A DNA stretch of 64,000 nt from Cryptomeria japonica (Eukaryota > Streptophyta > Pinopsida > Cupressales > Cupressaceae), in contig NC_081407.1 in NCBI RefSeq assembly GCF_030272615.1, forward strand, positions 149,729,744 through 149,793,743. The letters are read 5' to 3'. The notes beneath the pieces are model-generated. The model did not search any database, had not been told where the DNA came from, and saw only the letters and a program-made list of their open reading frames with translations. Below, in pieces: positions 48,480 through 59,618 of the stretch (position 1 is the first letter of the stretch; each line of letters opens with the position of its first letter). The translations under genes and the position numbers were made by a program.

Positions 48480-51400
48480 TTAGGTATAAAACCGTTTGAG
48501 GTGCATGCTATTGATTGGATCTGCAAGCAGTTCTCCTTCTGATGTAGCCAACTGATATGCCTCAGACCCGAACACAGCAGTGACAACATATGGGCCCAGC
48601 CAGTTTGATTCAAACTTTCCCTGATGTTCTCTGTGTGGTTGGTTGCGAGGATTCTCTTGTAGAACAAGATCACCTACCTCAAATGTACGAGATCTAACTC
48701 AGTGATTGTAGCTTCTACTCATGCGCTGCTGATAGGCTTTGAGGTGATTGTATGCAGCTTGTCGTTTCTCATCAAGTAACTCTAAGTCTTGAAGACGGGA
48801 TACTCTGTAGGCTTCATCATCTATCAGATTATGCAAGGAAACCCGTAATGATGGTATCTCGACCTCAATAGGCAAGATAGCTTCTGCACCATAGACCAAT
48901 GAATAAGGAGTTGCACCTGTAGGGGTTCGAATGCTAGTTCGATATGCCCATAGCACTGGATTTAGTTGAACATGCCAATCACGACCGGCATCATTGACTG
49001 TCTTCTTTAGGATCCTCAATATGTTTGTATTGGATGCTTCGGCCTGACCATTTCCTTGTGGGTAATAGGGAGTGGAAAAGCGGTGTTGGATATGAAATTT
49101 CTCACAAAGTTCACAAACATCTTGATTTTTGAAAGGAAGACTGTTATCTGTGATGATGGACATGGGCACACCATACCGGCAGATGATGTAGTTGAGGATG
49201 AATGAGGCGATCTACTTGCCGGTGACTTGGGTAGGTGGAACAGCTTCGATCCACTTTATGAAATATTCGGTGTCGGTAATAATGAATTTATGGCCATTAG
49301 ATGAAGATGGATGAATCTTACCCACAAAGTCAAGGCCCCATTGACAAAAAGGCCATGGTGTTGTGATTGGTTGCAATTCCTATGCTGGTGAATGTATCAG
49401 GTCACCATGAACTTGGCATTTCTTGCACTTCTTGACAAAGTAGTAGGAGTCTTTTTCCATAGATGGCCAATAGTATCCATTGTGCAGGAGTTTCTTGGCT
49501 AGTGATGGACCACTTGCATGGGTTCCACAAATTCCTTCATGTACCTCTTCCAAGGCCTTTGTTATCTCACCTTGTTCCAGACATCGAAGGAGAGTACCAT
49601 CAAGACCGCGTTGGTATAGGGTTTCGGCAATAATGGTATATCGAGCAGTTTGGCGAATGAAGGTTTTACGTTGGTTATTCGATTGGTTCGGAGGAAGGGT
49701 GTGATTGTGGAGGTAGGTGTAGAATTCACCGTACCATGGGGATTCAGAACCGACAAGGTGACATATCATTTCAGATTCAGGGATATCATAAGCAGGGATC
49801 CAAAGCTGTTCTACCAAGAACTCATAGCGTGTTGAATTCTGTGGAAGATCTAGGAGAGATGCAATGGTAGCCATAGTGTCAGCAGCTCGATTTTGATCTC
49901 TTGGTATCTGCTCAAAAGTAATAGTAGTAAATGATGTCTTTAGAGTGTCCACCATTTGCTTATATGGCATGAGTTTATCATCCTTTGTCTGATATTCATC
50001 TGTTGCTTGTCGAATGACCAGTTGTGAGTCACCATATACTTGTAGATCTTGTAATTTCCATTGTACGGCTAGCCTGAGTCCTGTGATCAAGGCCTCATAC
50101 TCTGCTATGTTGTTTGTGCATGGAAATGCGAGCCTGTAAGACTTCGGGATACTGTCACCTTGGGGTGTAATAAACAAAATGCCTGCCTCCGAGCCATGCC
50201 TAGTGTACGAGCCATCAAAGTAGAGTTTCCATGGTTGTGTTGTTGTGATCATGAATATCTCTTCATCTGGAAAATTGGAAATAAGAGGATGATCGCCTAT
50301 GAGAGGTGCATCGGCCAACTGATCTGCAATAACTTGACCTTTGATAGCTTTATGGTCCACGTACGCGATGTCAAATTCACTTAGAATCATTACCCATTTG
50401 GCCAAGCAGCCTATCAATGCTGCTTTGTTAAGTAAATACTTGAGTGGATCAATCTTTGCAATGAGTTGTACCTTGTGTGTCAACAGATAGTGCCTCAATT
50501 TTGTGGCTGCTAAGATCACTGCTAGGCAAGCTCGCTCAATAGGTGTGTAATTGAGTTCATAGCCAACCAGTGTGCGAGAGATGTAGTATATAGCACACTC
50601 TTTGCCTTCTACATTATGTTGTGCTAGTAATACACCTAATGCTGTACTTGTTGCCGAGATATAGAGTAACAATGGTCTACTTGGATCTAGTGGCATCAAC
50701 AATGGTGGATTCATGAGATAGTCTTTAAGCGTCTGAAATGCTTGCTGGCATCGGGCATCCCACTGAAAGCGGATATTCTTGTGTAGTAGGTGTGTGAATG
50801 GGTGACACTTATTAGCCAATTGTGCAATGAATCTTCGGATGGATTGAAGTCGCCCTTGTAATGTCCTTAGCTGACTGATATTCTTTGGAGGTGGCATGTC
50901 CATGATTGCTTTGACCTTTGTTGGGTCGACCTCAATGCCTTTGCTTGAGGCAATGTATCCTAGAAGCTTCCCGGAGGTTACTCCAAAGACACATTTCTTT
51001 GGGTTGAGTCGAACATGGTATTGTTCCAGTCTATCAAAGATTTTATCTAAGATGTGGAGATGCCCTTCTCTGGTGAGTGACTTTGCTAGTAAGTCATCAA
51101 CATAATCTTCCATCATAGTATGCATCATGTCATGGAAGATGGTGGTCATTGCTCTTTGATAGGTTGCTCCTGCATTCTTGAGACTGAAAGGCATTACATT
51201 CCAGCAATATGTGCCCCATGGACATGTGAAGGCTATCTTATGCTGATCCTCTGGTGCGATCTTTATTTGATTGTATCCTGAAAAGCCATCCATGAGTGAA
51301 AGCATGGTGTGTCCTGCTGTCAGATCCACTATGATGTCGATATTTGGTAAGGGGAAGTCATCCTTAGGACATGCTTTATTCAGATCTCTGAAGTCAGTAC

Positions 51401-51683
51401 AAATGCGGATGCCCCCTTTTGGTTTGCCGATAGGCACAATATTGGAGATCCATTCTGCATGATCAATTGGCCTAATGAAGCCAACATCTAGGAGTTTCTT
51501 GAGTTCTGTTTTGACTAGCACTGCAATCTGAGGATGCATCTTACGAAGCTTCTGCTTGACAGGTTTGGCTCCTTCTGCTACTGTGAGGTGATGCATGACT
51601 AAATCAGGATCAAGCCCAGGCATGTCTTCATATGACCATGCAAAGTTGATCTGACGCTTCTGGAAGAACTCTATAAATTTAGG
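48480..51683 (-). pseudogene. gypsy pol: reverse transcriptase, degenerate RNase H, second RNase H, integrase
   Basis: The longest open block is 51623-49380 (747 codons, opening MPGLDPDLVMHHL). In it: reverse transcriptase residues about 25-240 with YVDD at 174-177; the native RNase H at about 315-435, where the usual first Asp in the LLLYISATS strand is Ser; a second, archaeal-type RNase H at about 465-590 with intact acidic residues (LYFDGS, NNIAEYEAL, YGDSQLV, RDQNRAAD); then the HHCC zinc region of integrase. After a TAG at 49377-49379 the frame continues into the integrase core (GLDFVG, TDNSLPF, GQAEAS as the three acidic sites; the usual Gly of TDNG is Ser) and the NWLGPYVV GPY motif, ending at TAA 48480-48482. 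Further stops lie at about 51683, 49212 and 48698. Dual RNase H places it in the Tat lineage. Confidence 0.88.
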
Positions 51684-52955
51684 CTATTCCTCTAGAGTGA
51701 GAAGAGATGCCAGATGTATGAGATGAGGATTTTCAGGAGTCCCCACATTGTATTCTTTGGTTTCCTCGATGAGAATCGTTGATCGTTCCTGTTGTGTACT
51801 ATCAGGGAGAATGTCAAACCCTTCATCCTCAGGCACCTCAGAGAGGTTTTCACCGTTGGATACGCTCTTTCTTTTTACTTTTGTCGGATCAAACAGTGCC
51901 ACAGTGTGGTTTTCACTGGAAGATCCATGTTTTATTGTTATATTTTTGCAGCTGAAAGGTTTGGCATCCGCCCTGAAGTATGCTGCGCTATTAAGTTCAA
52001 TGGCGAATCCAGCTTTGTGATCCCCGCTTGGTAGGTTATCCCTTAATTCCAAAAAGTCAATGATGGCCTCATCATTTTGGAAGAGGTCAAGACATGGGGG
52101 ATTTGGTTGGTTCCATTCGATGAGTTCAGGGTGGATAATGGGCATTACTTCATCGATTAGGTTAAGTGCGTTGGACATATCAGTGAGGGTTAAGACGTTA
52201 TGGTGAAGGTCGTTGATGGTACTTTCCCTATCAGAATCAGGCGTAGGATGAGACGTAGGGTCTGTGGAAGATGTTTCCAGTTCAGGAACCCAAGTGGTCT
52301 TTATATGTGCTTCTCCATAAATAGGGATATCTTTGCGTGGTGGAGGTGATGATGTGTCTTCCTCATCAAAAGTGTTAAGCTGTACCGAATCAAATTCCCA
52401 TTCATGTGAGTCGGTCTCTGAATCACTTTCCAGCATCTGATTACTATACCATACTGGGATGTCCTTTGAGTTAAATACTGCAGGTGTGATTGGTTGATGT
52501 ACCTTTGTAATGATCGGTGCTGCAGGAAGGTCGATGGGGATTAAAGGATCTGGTATGGGGAGTATTGGTAATGTTGACTCAGTGGCTTCTGCTAGAACTA
52601 CTGGTGCCATAGATGCTGCTACAGGTTCTGATACAGTTGTTGCTGCTAATGGTGTTGCTGATGGGATTACTGGTTCGTTTGGTGGGATGAGTGGCATTGG
52701 TGATGGCTGTGTTGGGGTTTTGAGCCTCAGTGGGGCAGTTGGAATGGTGCTTGAGGCTGCTTTAATGATAAAAGGCATCTTTTTTGCCGTAGGTGGACAA
52801 AATGGTTTGCTGGGTTTTCCTTTGAACTTGAGTTTAGGAAAGATCTCTTTTTCAAAGCCTAGGCCTGTATTACCTTTGGGCTTGAATTCCGGCAGCAGGG
52901 GTTCATGTCGTCCTTGTTTGCAATATCCCAAAGCACTCTGACCATCATACCCCAC
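51684..52955 (-). pseudogene. Protease-RT linker with G-patch-like segment
   Basis: In frame with protease upstream and pol downstream, bounded by TGA (52956-52958) and TAG (about 51683). The start, GYDGQSALGYCKQGRHEP with NTGLGFE further on, looks like a G-patch (a glycine-rich RNA-binding motif found after some retroviral and retrotransposon proteases). The rest is a long Pro/Ser/Thr and acid-rich linker. G-patch assignment is by eye. Confidence 0.6.
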
Positions 52956-53998
52956 TCATTGCATAATGAGGAGACCTTTGCCATACTGTTCCGTAGGAAG
53001 TGTAACTCGCGGTATATCAGTGGTGATGGGATCTTTATAGATCCATTCCGCTAGGTCCTCATCTTGTGTTTCTTCCTCTTGACTCTTTCCAAGAACGAAG
53101 GGCATCAAAGCACATGCTGGGATGTTTAGTGGTTGCTGGAGTACCTGCTGTGGTTTACCATGTGTTCTGGGAGAAGTGGGCATTTGTCCCACACAAAAGA
53201 GTTGACTCAAGTTGTATTCCCCAGGACCTTCCTCTACGATCTTCATCTTAAGCTTTTCTTGCTTGGGTATAGTGGTGTTTGAACAGGCAAGAGAGGCGGG
53301 ACTTATATATGATGTGGAGGAAATGGCTTCTCTATTATTAGGAACGATAATCTCTGGTTGATGGTTGATATTATGGCAATATGCAAAGGGATTTGCGTCA
53401 CCCAAAATTGTGATCTCTACACCGTTATGTGGGAACTTGATACATTGATGGTAGGTAGATGGAATGGCTTGCATGGCATGTATCCAAGGTCTCCCTAATA
53501 ATAGATTGTATGGTAGAGGAAGGTCCAAAACCTGACAGATGATGTGCTTTACCACAGGGCCCACGCAGATTGGTAGTACCACAACTCCTTTGGATGAACG
53601 CTCTGCATCATCATAGGCTTTGATTGTGATCTTCTGACGAGGATCCACTGATTCTACCGCATATCCCAATGCTATGACCAACTGTAGTGTACAAATATTT
53701 AGGCCTGCTCCATTATCGATCAAGACTCGCTTGATCCTATGCTGGTTAATAAATCCTTCGATGTGGAGTGAGGCGTTATGAGGTTGTTGGAAGGAAGAGT
53801 TGTCACTTTCGGAAAAAGTGAGACAAGGTGATGACTTTAGACTTCCAAGCATGGCTTGAAATTGGTCCGTATTCAGATTTGTAGGGACCGATGCTTCTTG
53901 GAGTGCTTGATCCAAGATAGTTTTATGAGAGGGCGATAGGCGCAAAAGCTCTAAAATGGATATAAGCGCAGGGGTTTTGTCTAATTGTTCCACAAGAT
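52956..53998 (-). pseudogene. gypsy retropepsin-like protease region
   Basis: Single aspartic-protease site VLIDNGAGLNICTL at about 53733-53772, in the form DNG rather than DTG or DSG, with the later hydrophobic LLLGRPWIH (about 53492) expected for the family. It cleaves the element polyprotein. A TAG separates it from gag at about 53999, where copy 1 has AAG, and a TGA ends it. Confidence 0.75.
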
Positions 53999-55370
53999 TG
54001 TACTACTTTGGGATGGAGGTGGTGCCTTGTGGAGCTTCCTTGATGGTAACTTTGCCACGACGCGTAACAACATTGCAATTTGAGTTGGGATTTTTGAAGG
54101 TTATAGTTGCAACTTGTTCATTGGCATCATACAGATGATTTACAGTGTAATTATACGCAGCCTGTGTATAATCAGTGGTATCAGTGCCTCGCCTGGAAGT
54201 GGAAGGACCCCTTTGATCTTGTGATGGAAGTGGATTTTTGAACATCAAATGATCATTATTGGTTGTTTTTGGGTCATGTCCTTCAATTTCAATTTCTCCT
54301 CGGTCAATAAGATCCTGAATAAGATCTTTTAATTGGTGGCAATTACTTGTCTTGTGTCCTCTCCCTTGGTGGAAATCACAGTGTTCAGTATCTCTCCACC
54401 ATGCAGGTTTGACCTGAGGTTCATAGTTTGATGTTTTAGGGAGAGTGACCAAATTTTGAGAAATGAGTTGTTGCAATACTGTTTCAATGGGTTCCCCTAA
54501 GGGAGTGTATGTGCATTTTTGTTTTTGCTGACGAGGTCTTGGTTCATTGTGAGATGTGATGCGACCTTGATTGGAAGGAACATTTGTGTTATTTTGAGGT
54601 GGAGGATTTTGTCTTGCAAACCGAACCACAGGTTGTGCATTTTGGACAGTCCTGGCATCCACAACCCCATCATTGACAATATTCTTGTTTTTGTTCCAGA
54701 AGCTTGGTTTATCACTATTGAAGCGCAGGCGAGGACCATCTTTTGGTTCATTAAAGATTTTGATGAGTCCTTTCTTGATGAGTGCCCGTTCACATTTTAA
54801 ACCCTTGGTGATCATATCATTAAAAGAGTCTGTGTCTTTGACATCCAGGTGAAATTCCATTTCTTCATTTAAGTTGGAAATGAATATTTCCACTAGTTCT
54901 CGTTCAGGTAACTGAAGAGAACATCTGCTAGACATTTGATGCCATTGTTGCAGGAATACTGAGAATTGTTCACCTGGGTTTTGTTTGGTGTTGCACAGAT
55001 CAGCCATGGTGATGTCGCGTTCAATGTTATGAGAGTAATGAACTAGGAACTTCTGGATGAGTTCCTCAAATGTTCTAATGCCTCCTGGTAGTCGGGAAAT
55101 CCATGATGTGGTTGTTCCTCCCAAGCTTTGGAGAAAAAGGCGCATTAGGTATGTGTCTTCATATGCTACTTCGAGACAAGCGGAATGAAATTCTCAGACA
55201 TGATCGCGGGGATCCCCTTTTCCTCTATATTTTTCAAATTTGGGTGTTTCAAATCCTTGTGGAAAGGGTGGCATATAAAGATTCCTATCAAAAGGATAGG
55301 GACAGATGTCATTGAGTGAGAATTGATTGGTCTTGACACCACTATGAAGTTGTTGGGCAAGATTCTCGAC
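53999..55370 (-). pseudogene. gag of gypsy copy 2, start deleted
   Basis: Open from about 55195 to the TAG at 53999, with a TGA near 55196 where copy 1 has CGA. Holds the Retrotrans_gag domain and the motif CDFHQGRGHKTSNC (C-x2-H-x4-H-x4-C). The N-terminal region is missing because of the 1289-bp deletion ending at 55368-55370. Confidence 0.85.
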
Positions 55371-55387
55371 AGATGTTTGGTTGGATG

Positions 55388-55692
55388 TGTTAGAAGATTT
55401 AATCTTTACTTAGCTTAGGTTTATTTGTATTTAGTTTAGGATATTCCTTTGGAATTCCTACATGTAATTTGTCCTCTAGTACATGTGTGAGGACAAGTCA
55501 TTTCTTTTATTTTCCTTAATTAAGGAATATTAGATTTCCTCCATAAGAGGATGTGGACACATGGCAAACACATTTTATGAATGGTGGCATTCATAGATTT
55601 GGGAGTTACTTTGTAACTCCTCTCCTCATCTCTATTTAAGAGATGTCTCCTCTCTCATTTCTTCTTAATGACAATATTGTAAAGAGCTTCTT

Positions 55693-55747
<55 letters not shown>

Positions 55748-55935
55748 AGGCATTGCCTCATTCATAATATCACAAGGGGTTTTTCTTTGCTTTTCCCCTT
55801 TCAAAAAGTTCTAGTGCCTCCTTCTTCACATTTGGGTGATGCTCCAAGTATTTTGCTTTTGTCTTGGTAACAATTACTTCATCATAAACTTTCTTGGATT
55901 TTATTTACCTTTTCTTGCTCTTGTATTTCCTTTCA
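55388..55935 (+). repeat. copia 5' LTR
   Basis: TGTTAGAAGA to TTTCA, 548 bp. Includes a (CT)n tract at about 55689-55742, probably near the start of the transcribed R/U5 region. Confidence 0.92.
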
Positions 55936-55947
55936 TGGTATCAGAGC
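55936..55947 (+). other. copia primer-binding site, initiator Met-tRNA
   Basis: TGGTATCAGAGC directly follows the LTR, the standard plant copia match to tRNA-iMet. Confidence 0.9.
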
Positions 55948-56169
55948 AGGTTTCTAATCCTTGTTTTAAGTTGACATTGATGAAGGTTACCATTCTGTGG
56001 AGTTCACCTTGTTGGAGGCATTCTTGAGAGGAGAAGAAGTTCTTTTTCTAATATTTTCTATTGTGCAGGTTTTGGTTTTACATTTTTAACTTTTTTTTCA
56101 AACTTGTTAACAAGTTTGCCTGCAGGTTTAATCTTCTATTCTAATTTTTTTTTATTAAAAAAAAGAAAA

Positions 56170-56328
56170 GCTTTGGAAGGCTTGCCGCCAAAGTTTCTTC
56201 TTTCTGGTTTAAATTTGTGGCTTTGGAAGGCTTGCCGCCAAAGTTTCTGGTTTTTTTTATTGTGACTAGTTTGGAAGGTTACCGCCAAACCTAGCCTTCT
56301 TAATCTATTTGGTCGGTTTGCCTCCAAA
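56170..56328 (+). other. Four repeated hairpins in the copia leader
   Basis: TTTGG(11 nt)CCAAA occurs at about 56172-56192 and 56222-56242 (identical, inner arms GGC/GCC), about 56270-56289 (inner arms GGT/ACC) and about 56308-56328 (TTTGGTCGGTTTGCCTCCAAA without the last base is the same plan). The arms pair in all four, and the inner pair changes on both sides in the third. Confidence 0.6.
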
Positions 56329-57542
56329 ACAGTTTTATTATTGAGTTGCATCTCTGATTTGTTTCAGGTTCTAACATTTATCATGTCTGCAGGATTTTAT
56401 TAAAAAAAAATTCATATCGATCTCTGTAGAATAACTATCTCTATTTTTCATATTATTTTCTCCAATTTTGTGTATTGCAAGTTTTTTATTCAAGAAGTTT
56501 AATATTCTATCATATTATCAAATAATTAAATCAAAGTCTAACATATTCTGCATATCAAATTCTCTGTTTGTATTATCTGCGTCATCTGCTATATTTTTCT
56601 TATCCTATCCTCTCTGTTGCTTCTCTTTCATCGTTGAAAGGTTATATGTTCTTCCATTTTTTTTAGCCCTCCCTGTGTCTGAGCTCTGCTGCTAATCAAG
56701 CATTCAAACCTCGCAACCCCTTCTCCTGCTGAGGCTCTCCCCTTTGTGTGTTCTCTTCTCCTCACATCTTGCTATCTCTTGTCAGTGCATGCTTTGTGCA
56801 TATTCTGAGTTTAATAATCACTGCTCACTGCCATTTATGAGCACTTGCCCCTCCCTATTCTTGACCTCTGCAAGAATTATTCTCACATCTCCGTCAGCTC
56901 GTTCAGTCTACGCAACCTGTGCCTTCTCTGTGTACTTGCCAGCTTGTAACGTATTCACTTTTGCATATTACAAAGTTTTGTTTATTTTAAATCTTTCTTT
57001 AACGCTTCCTGTAATTCAAAATTCTGTATTAACTTTCACGTATACTCTCTTTTCCATTTCATCTTTCATATTTATTTTTGTTTTTTCTAAATTTTAGAAC
57101 TTTAAATCCTTCACGGTATATTAAAAACTTCATTTTTTAAAACAAGTTTAAAAGTAAACCTTATAAAAAAGCTTAAATTTCTTATTCATACGTATCTAGT
57201 AAAGCTTATAAAGTTAGTAAACCTTTCTTTATAATAAAGTTTTCTATATATAATTTTTTTTTAATTTATAAAGTTTTTAATATAAAGTAGTTTTATCTTA
57301 TTATTAAGATGTAAAATTTGTTTAATTAAATCAAAGTTAAATTTATATTTGTTATTAAAGTTTGAATATAATATTTTTTGGTAATTTTTTTAAAAAAATA
57401 AAATTTGTTTTTTAAGTTATCATTGAAATTTGGTAAGTTTAATCAAGGAGGTTAATTTTTTTTTTTTCTTTTCTTCATTTTTTAATCAAGTGATTTTTTT
57501 AATAAAAGGGGGTAATTTTTTTTTAATCATTATTTTACTATA
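56329..57542 (+). other. copia untranslated leader
   Basis: T-rich, about 1.2 kb before the gag ATG. A 117-codon open frame at 56744-57097 has no recognisable domain. The last 400 bp are nearly all A and T. Confidence 0.7.
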
Positions 57543-59618
57543 ATGTCTACTTTAATTCCTGAAATTAAGTTAAATAGTAGTAATTATCATTCATGGAAAA
57601 CACATATTTCCTTTATTTTTTGTTTCAAGCACCTTTTGGATGTTGCGACTGATAAAACCTTTGAACCCGCTACAACTGCTCCTCAAGCCGACCTAGATAG
57701 ATGGAAGGCTCAAAATGAGGAAGCACTTGGTTTAATTGGTATTTCAATGGTTCCTGATTTGTATGTTTTAATTGGAAATTGTACAAAAGCGCATGAAGCT
57801 TGGAAAATTTTTAAAACAACTTATGATAGCTCAAATGAATCCCGAAAAATTCAACTTCAAGATCAACTTGAAGATCTAAGGTATACGGATTTTAAAACTA
57901 TGGATGAATTCTTATTAAAGTTTGATTCTGTTAATAGTCAATTAACTGGTTTAGGAGTTACTCTAGCTGATTTACGTTTAATTCGTCTTATTCTTAAAAA
58001 ATGTCTTCCTCGTCAATTTCAACAATTTATTACGAATATTCATGCTCAACTTGCTATTCCTAGCTTAGCTACTCAATTAACTTATGATATTTTTCGTAAT
58101 TTATTGCGTCAAGAGGAAGCTAAATTAATTCAATTTGGTACTCTTAAAAGTAGTGAACATGTTTTTATGTCTAAAAATCAACATCATAATAATAATTTTA
58201 GATCCAATAATCATAATCATAATCATAATCATAATAATAATCATAATAATAATCACAAATCTTCTAATTATCAATCTCATTCTAAATCCTATCATAACAA
58301 TTCTCATAATAATAATCATAATAATACGTACAATAATCAAAGGGATAATTCTCAAACAAGACTCCATTGCACATATTGTGGGAAAGATGGACATATTACT
58401 AATAATTGTTTTAAGAAGCAAAATGGTAAAAAGCCCATGAACCAAAATAATCAAAATAATCAACAACATAAACCTCATTATAAGAAAGGTAATAATAATG
58501 GTAATTCATCTCGTCATGCATTTACATGTACTTATAAAGTTTCTCAACCACTTGAGTGGATTATTGATTCTGGTGCATCTCAACATGTTACTTCTCATAA
58601 AGAATGTTTTGAATCTTTGCATCCCGATACTTCTAATATTCCTGTTCAATTAGCTAATAATCATAGTTGTAAAGTTGAAGCTATTGGTGATGTGAATGTT
58701 CCTAATGGGAAATTACATGATGTTCTTTATGTTCTTGAATTAAAATCAAATTTGATTTCAGTTCCTAAACTTTGTCAAGATTATAAGATTAACTTTTATA
58801 GGGGCGTATGTTATATCATTGATCCAAACACTAATCATGTTATTTCTACTGCTAAAATGGATAGTGATAACTTATTCAAGTTCTATGAATTTGCTCCTCC
58901 AAAGTATTCTTTGCTCACTACTGTTGATTTTACTATATGGCATGAAAGACTTGGCCATCTCAATTCTGATTATATTTCATTGATGCAAAAAGCAAATATG
59001 GTTGATGGATTGCCTAGTATTGTTCCTTTTCAAATTGTTTGCAATGGTTGCATGAGTGGTAAGATGCATAGGGAACCCTTTCCTCATGGTCAATCTTGGA
59101 GGGCATATACTAAATTGCATCTAGTTCATAGCGATCTCTTGGGTCCCATGGAGAACCCCTCCATCCAAGGTTCAAGGTATGCACTTACCTTTGTTGATGA
59201 TTTTTCAAGGAGAACATGGATATATTTCCTTCATAGTAAGGATCAAGTGCTTGATGTGTTTATTGAATTTCATATGTTTGTAGAAAGGCAATCTGGTTCT
59301 AAAATTAAGATTCTTCATACTGACAATGGAAGAGAATATGTCAATAATGCATTTAATGCTTATTTGAAATCTTTTGGAATTAAACATGAGCTTACCGTTC
59401 CTTATACACCACAACAAAATGGTGTGGCAGAACGGAAGCATAGGACAATTGTTGAAATGGCTAGATGTTTATTGCATGCTAAAAATATGGATTACAAGTT
59501 TTGGGTTGAAGCTATGGCTTGTGCAACTTATTTAATTAATAGAACACCTACCAAAGCCTTAAAGGATAAAACTCCTGAAGAAGCTTGGTCTGGTAGAAAG
59601 CCAATTTGCAGAATTTAA
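57543..59618 (+). CDS. copia gag, protease and integrase
   Basis: 691 codons. Order: UBN2-type gag domain (about residues 10-200, with KIQLQDQLEDLRYTDF), an Asn/His-rich low-complexity stretch (about 210-270) encoded by AAT/CAT repeats, a CCHC zinc knuckle CTYCGKDGHITNNC from residue 276, protease with IIDSGAS (Asp at about 342), the GAG-pre-integrase HHCC region (WHERLGHLN to CNGCMSGK), and the integrase core with LVHSDLLG (Asp about 531), HTDNGREY and PQQNGVAERKHRT. All key residues are present. The frame ends at TAA 59616-59618, where a 1-nt loss shifts the polyprotein; the next frame overlaps by 13 bases. The ATG at 57543 follows a long AT leader. Confidence 0.92.
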   Translation: MSTLIPEIKLNSSNYHSWKTHISFIFCFKHLLDVATDKTFEPATTAPQADLDRWKAQNEEALGLIGISMVPDLYVLIGNCTKAHEAWKIFKTTYDSSNESRKIQLQDQLEDLRYTDFKTMDEFLLKFDSVNSQLTGLGVTLADLRLIRLILKKCLPRQFQQFITNIHAQLAIPSLATQLTYDIFRNLLRQEEAKLIQFGTLKSSEHVFMSKNQHHNNNFRSNNHNHNHNHNNNHNNNHKSSNYQSHSKSYHNNSHNNNHNNTYNNQRDNSQTRLHCTYCGKDGHITNNCFKKQNGKKPMNQNNQNNQQHKPHYKKGNNNGNSSRHAFTCTYKVSQPLEWIIDSGASQHVTSHKECFESLHPDTSNIPVQLANNHSCKVEAIGDVNVPNGKLHDVLYVLELKSNLISVPKLCQDYKINFYRGVCYIIDPNTNHVISTAKMDSDNLFKFYEFAPPKYSLLTTVDFTIWHERLGHLNSDYISLMQKANMVDGLPSIVPFQIVCNGCMSGKMHREPFPHGQSWRAYTKLHLVHSDLLGPMENPSIQGSRYALTFVDDFSRRTWIYFLHSKDQVLDVFIEFHMFVERQSGSKIKILHTDNGREYVNNAFNAYLKSFGIKHELTVPYTPQQNGVAERKHRTIVEMARCLLHAKNMDYKFWVEAMACATYLINRTPTKALKDKTPEEAWSGRKPICRI

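Noticed and set aside
52510-52941. 143-codon plus-strand frame rich in Gly, Ala and Val
   Set aside because: Antisense shadow of the Pro/Ser/Thr-rich gypsy linker on the minus strand.
56744-57097. 117-codon open frame in the copia leader as an extra gene
   Set aside because: No domain; hydrophobic residues follow from the T-rich leader.
58125-58478. Ile-rich frames opposite and beside copia gag
   Set aside because: Shadows of the AAT/CAT codon repeat in other frames.
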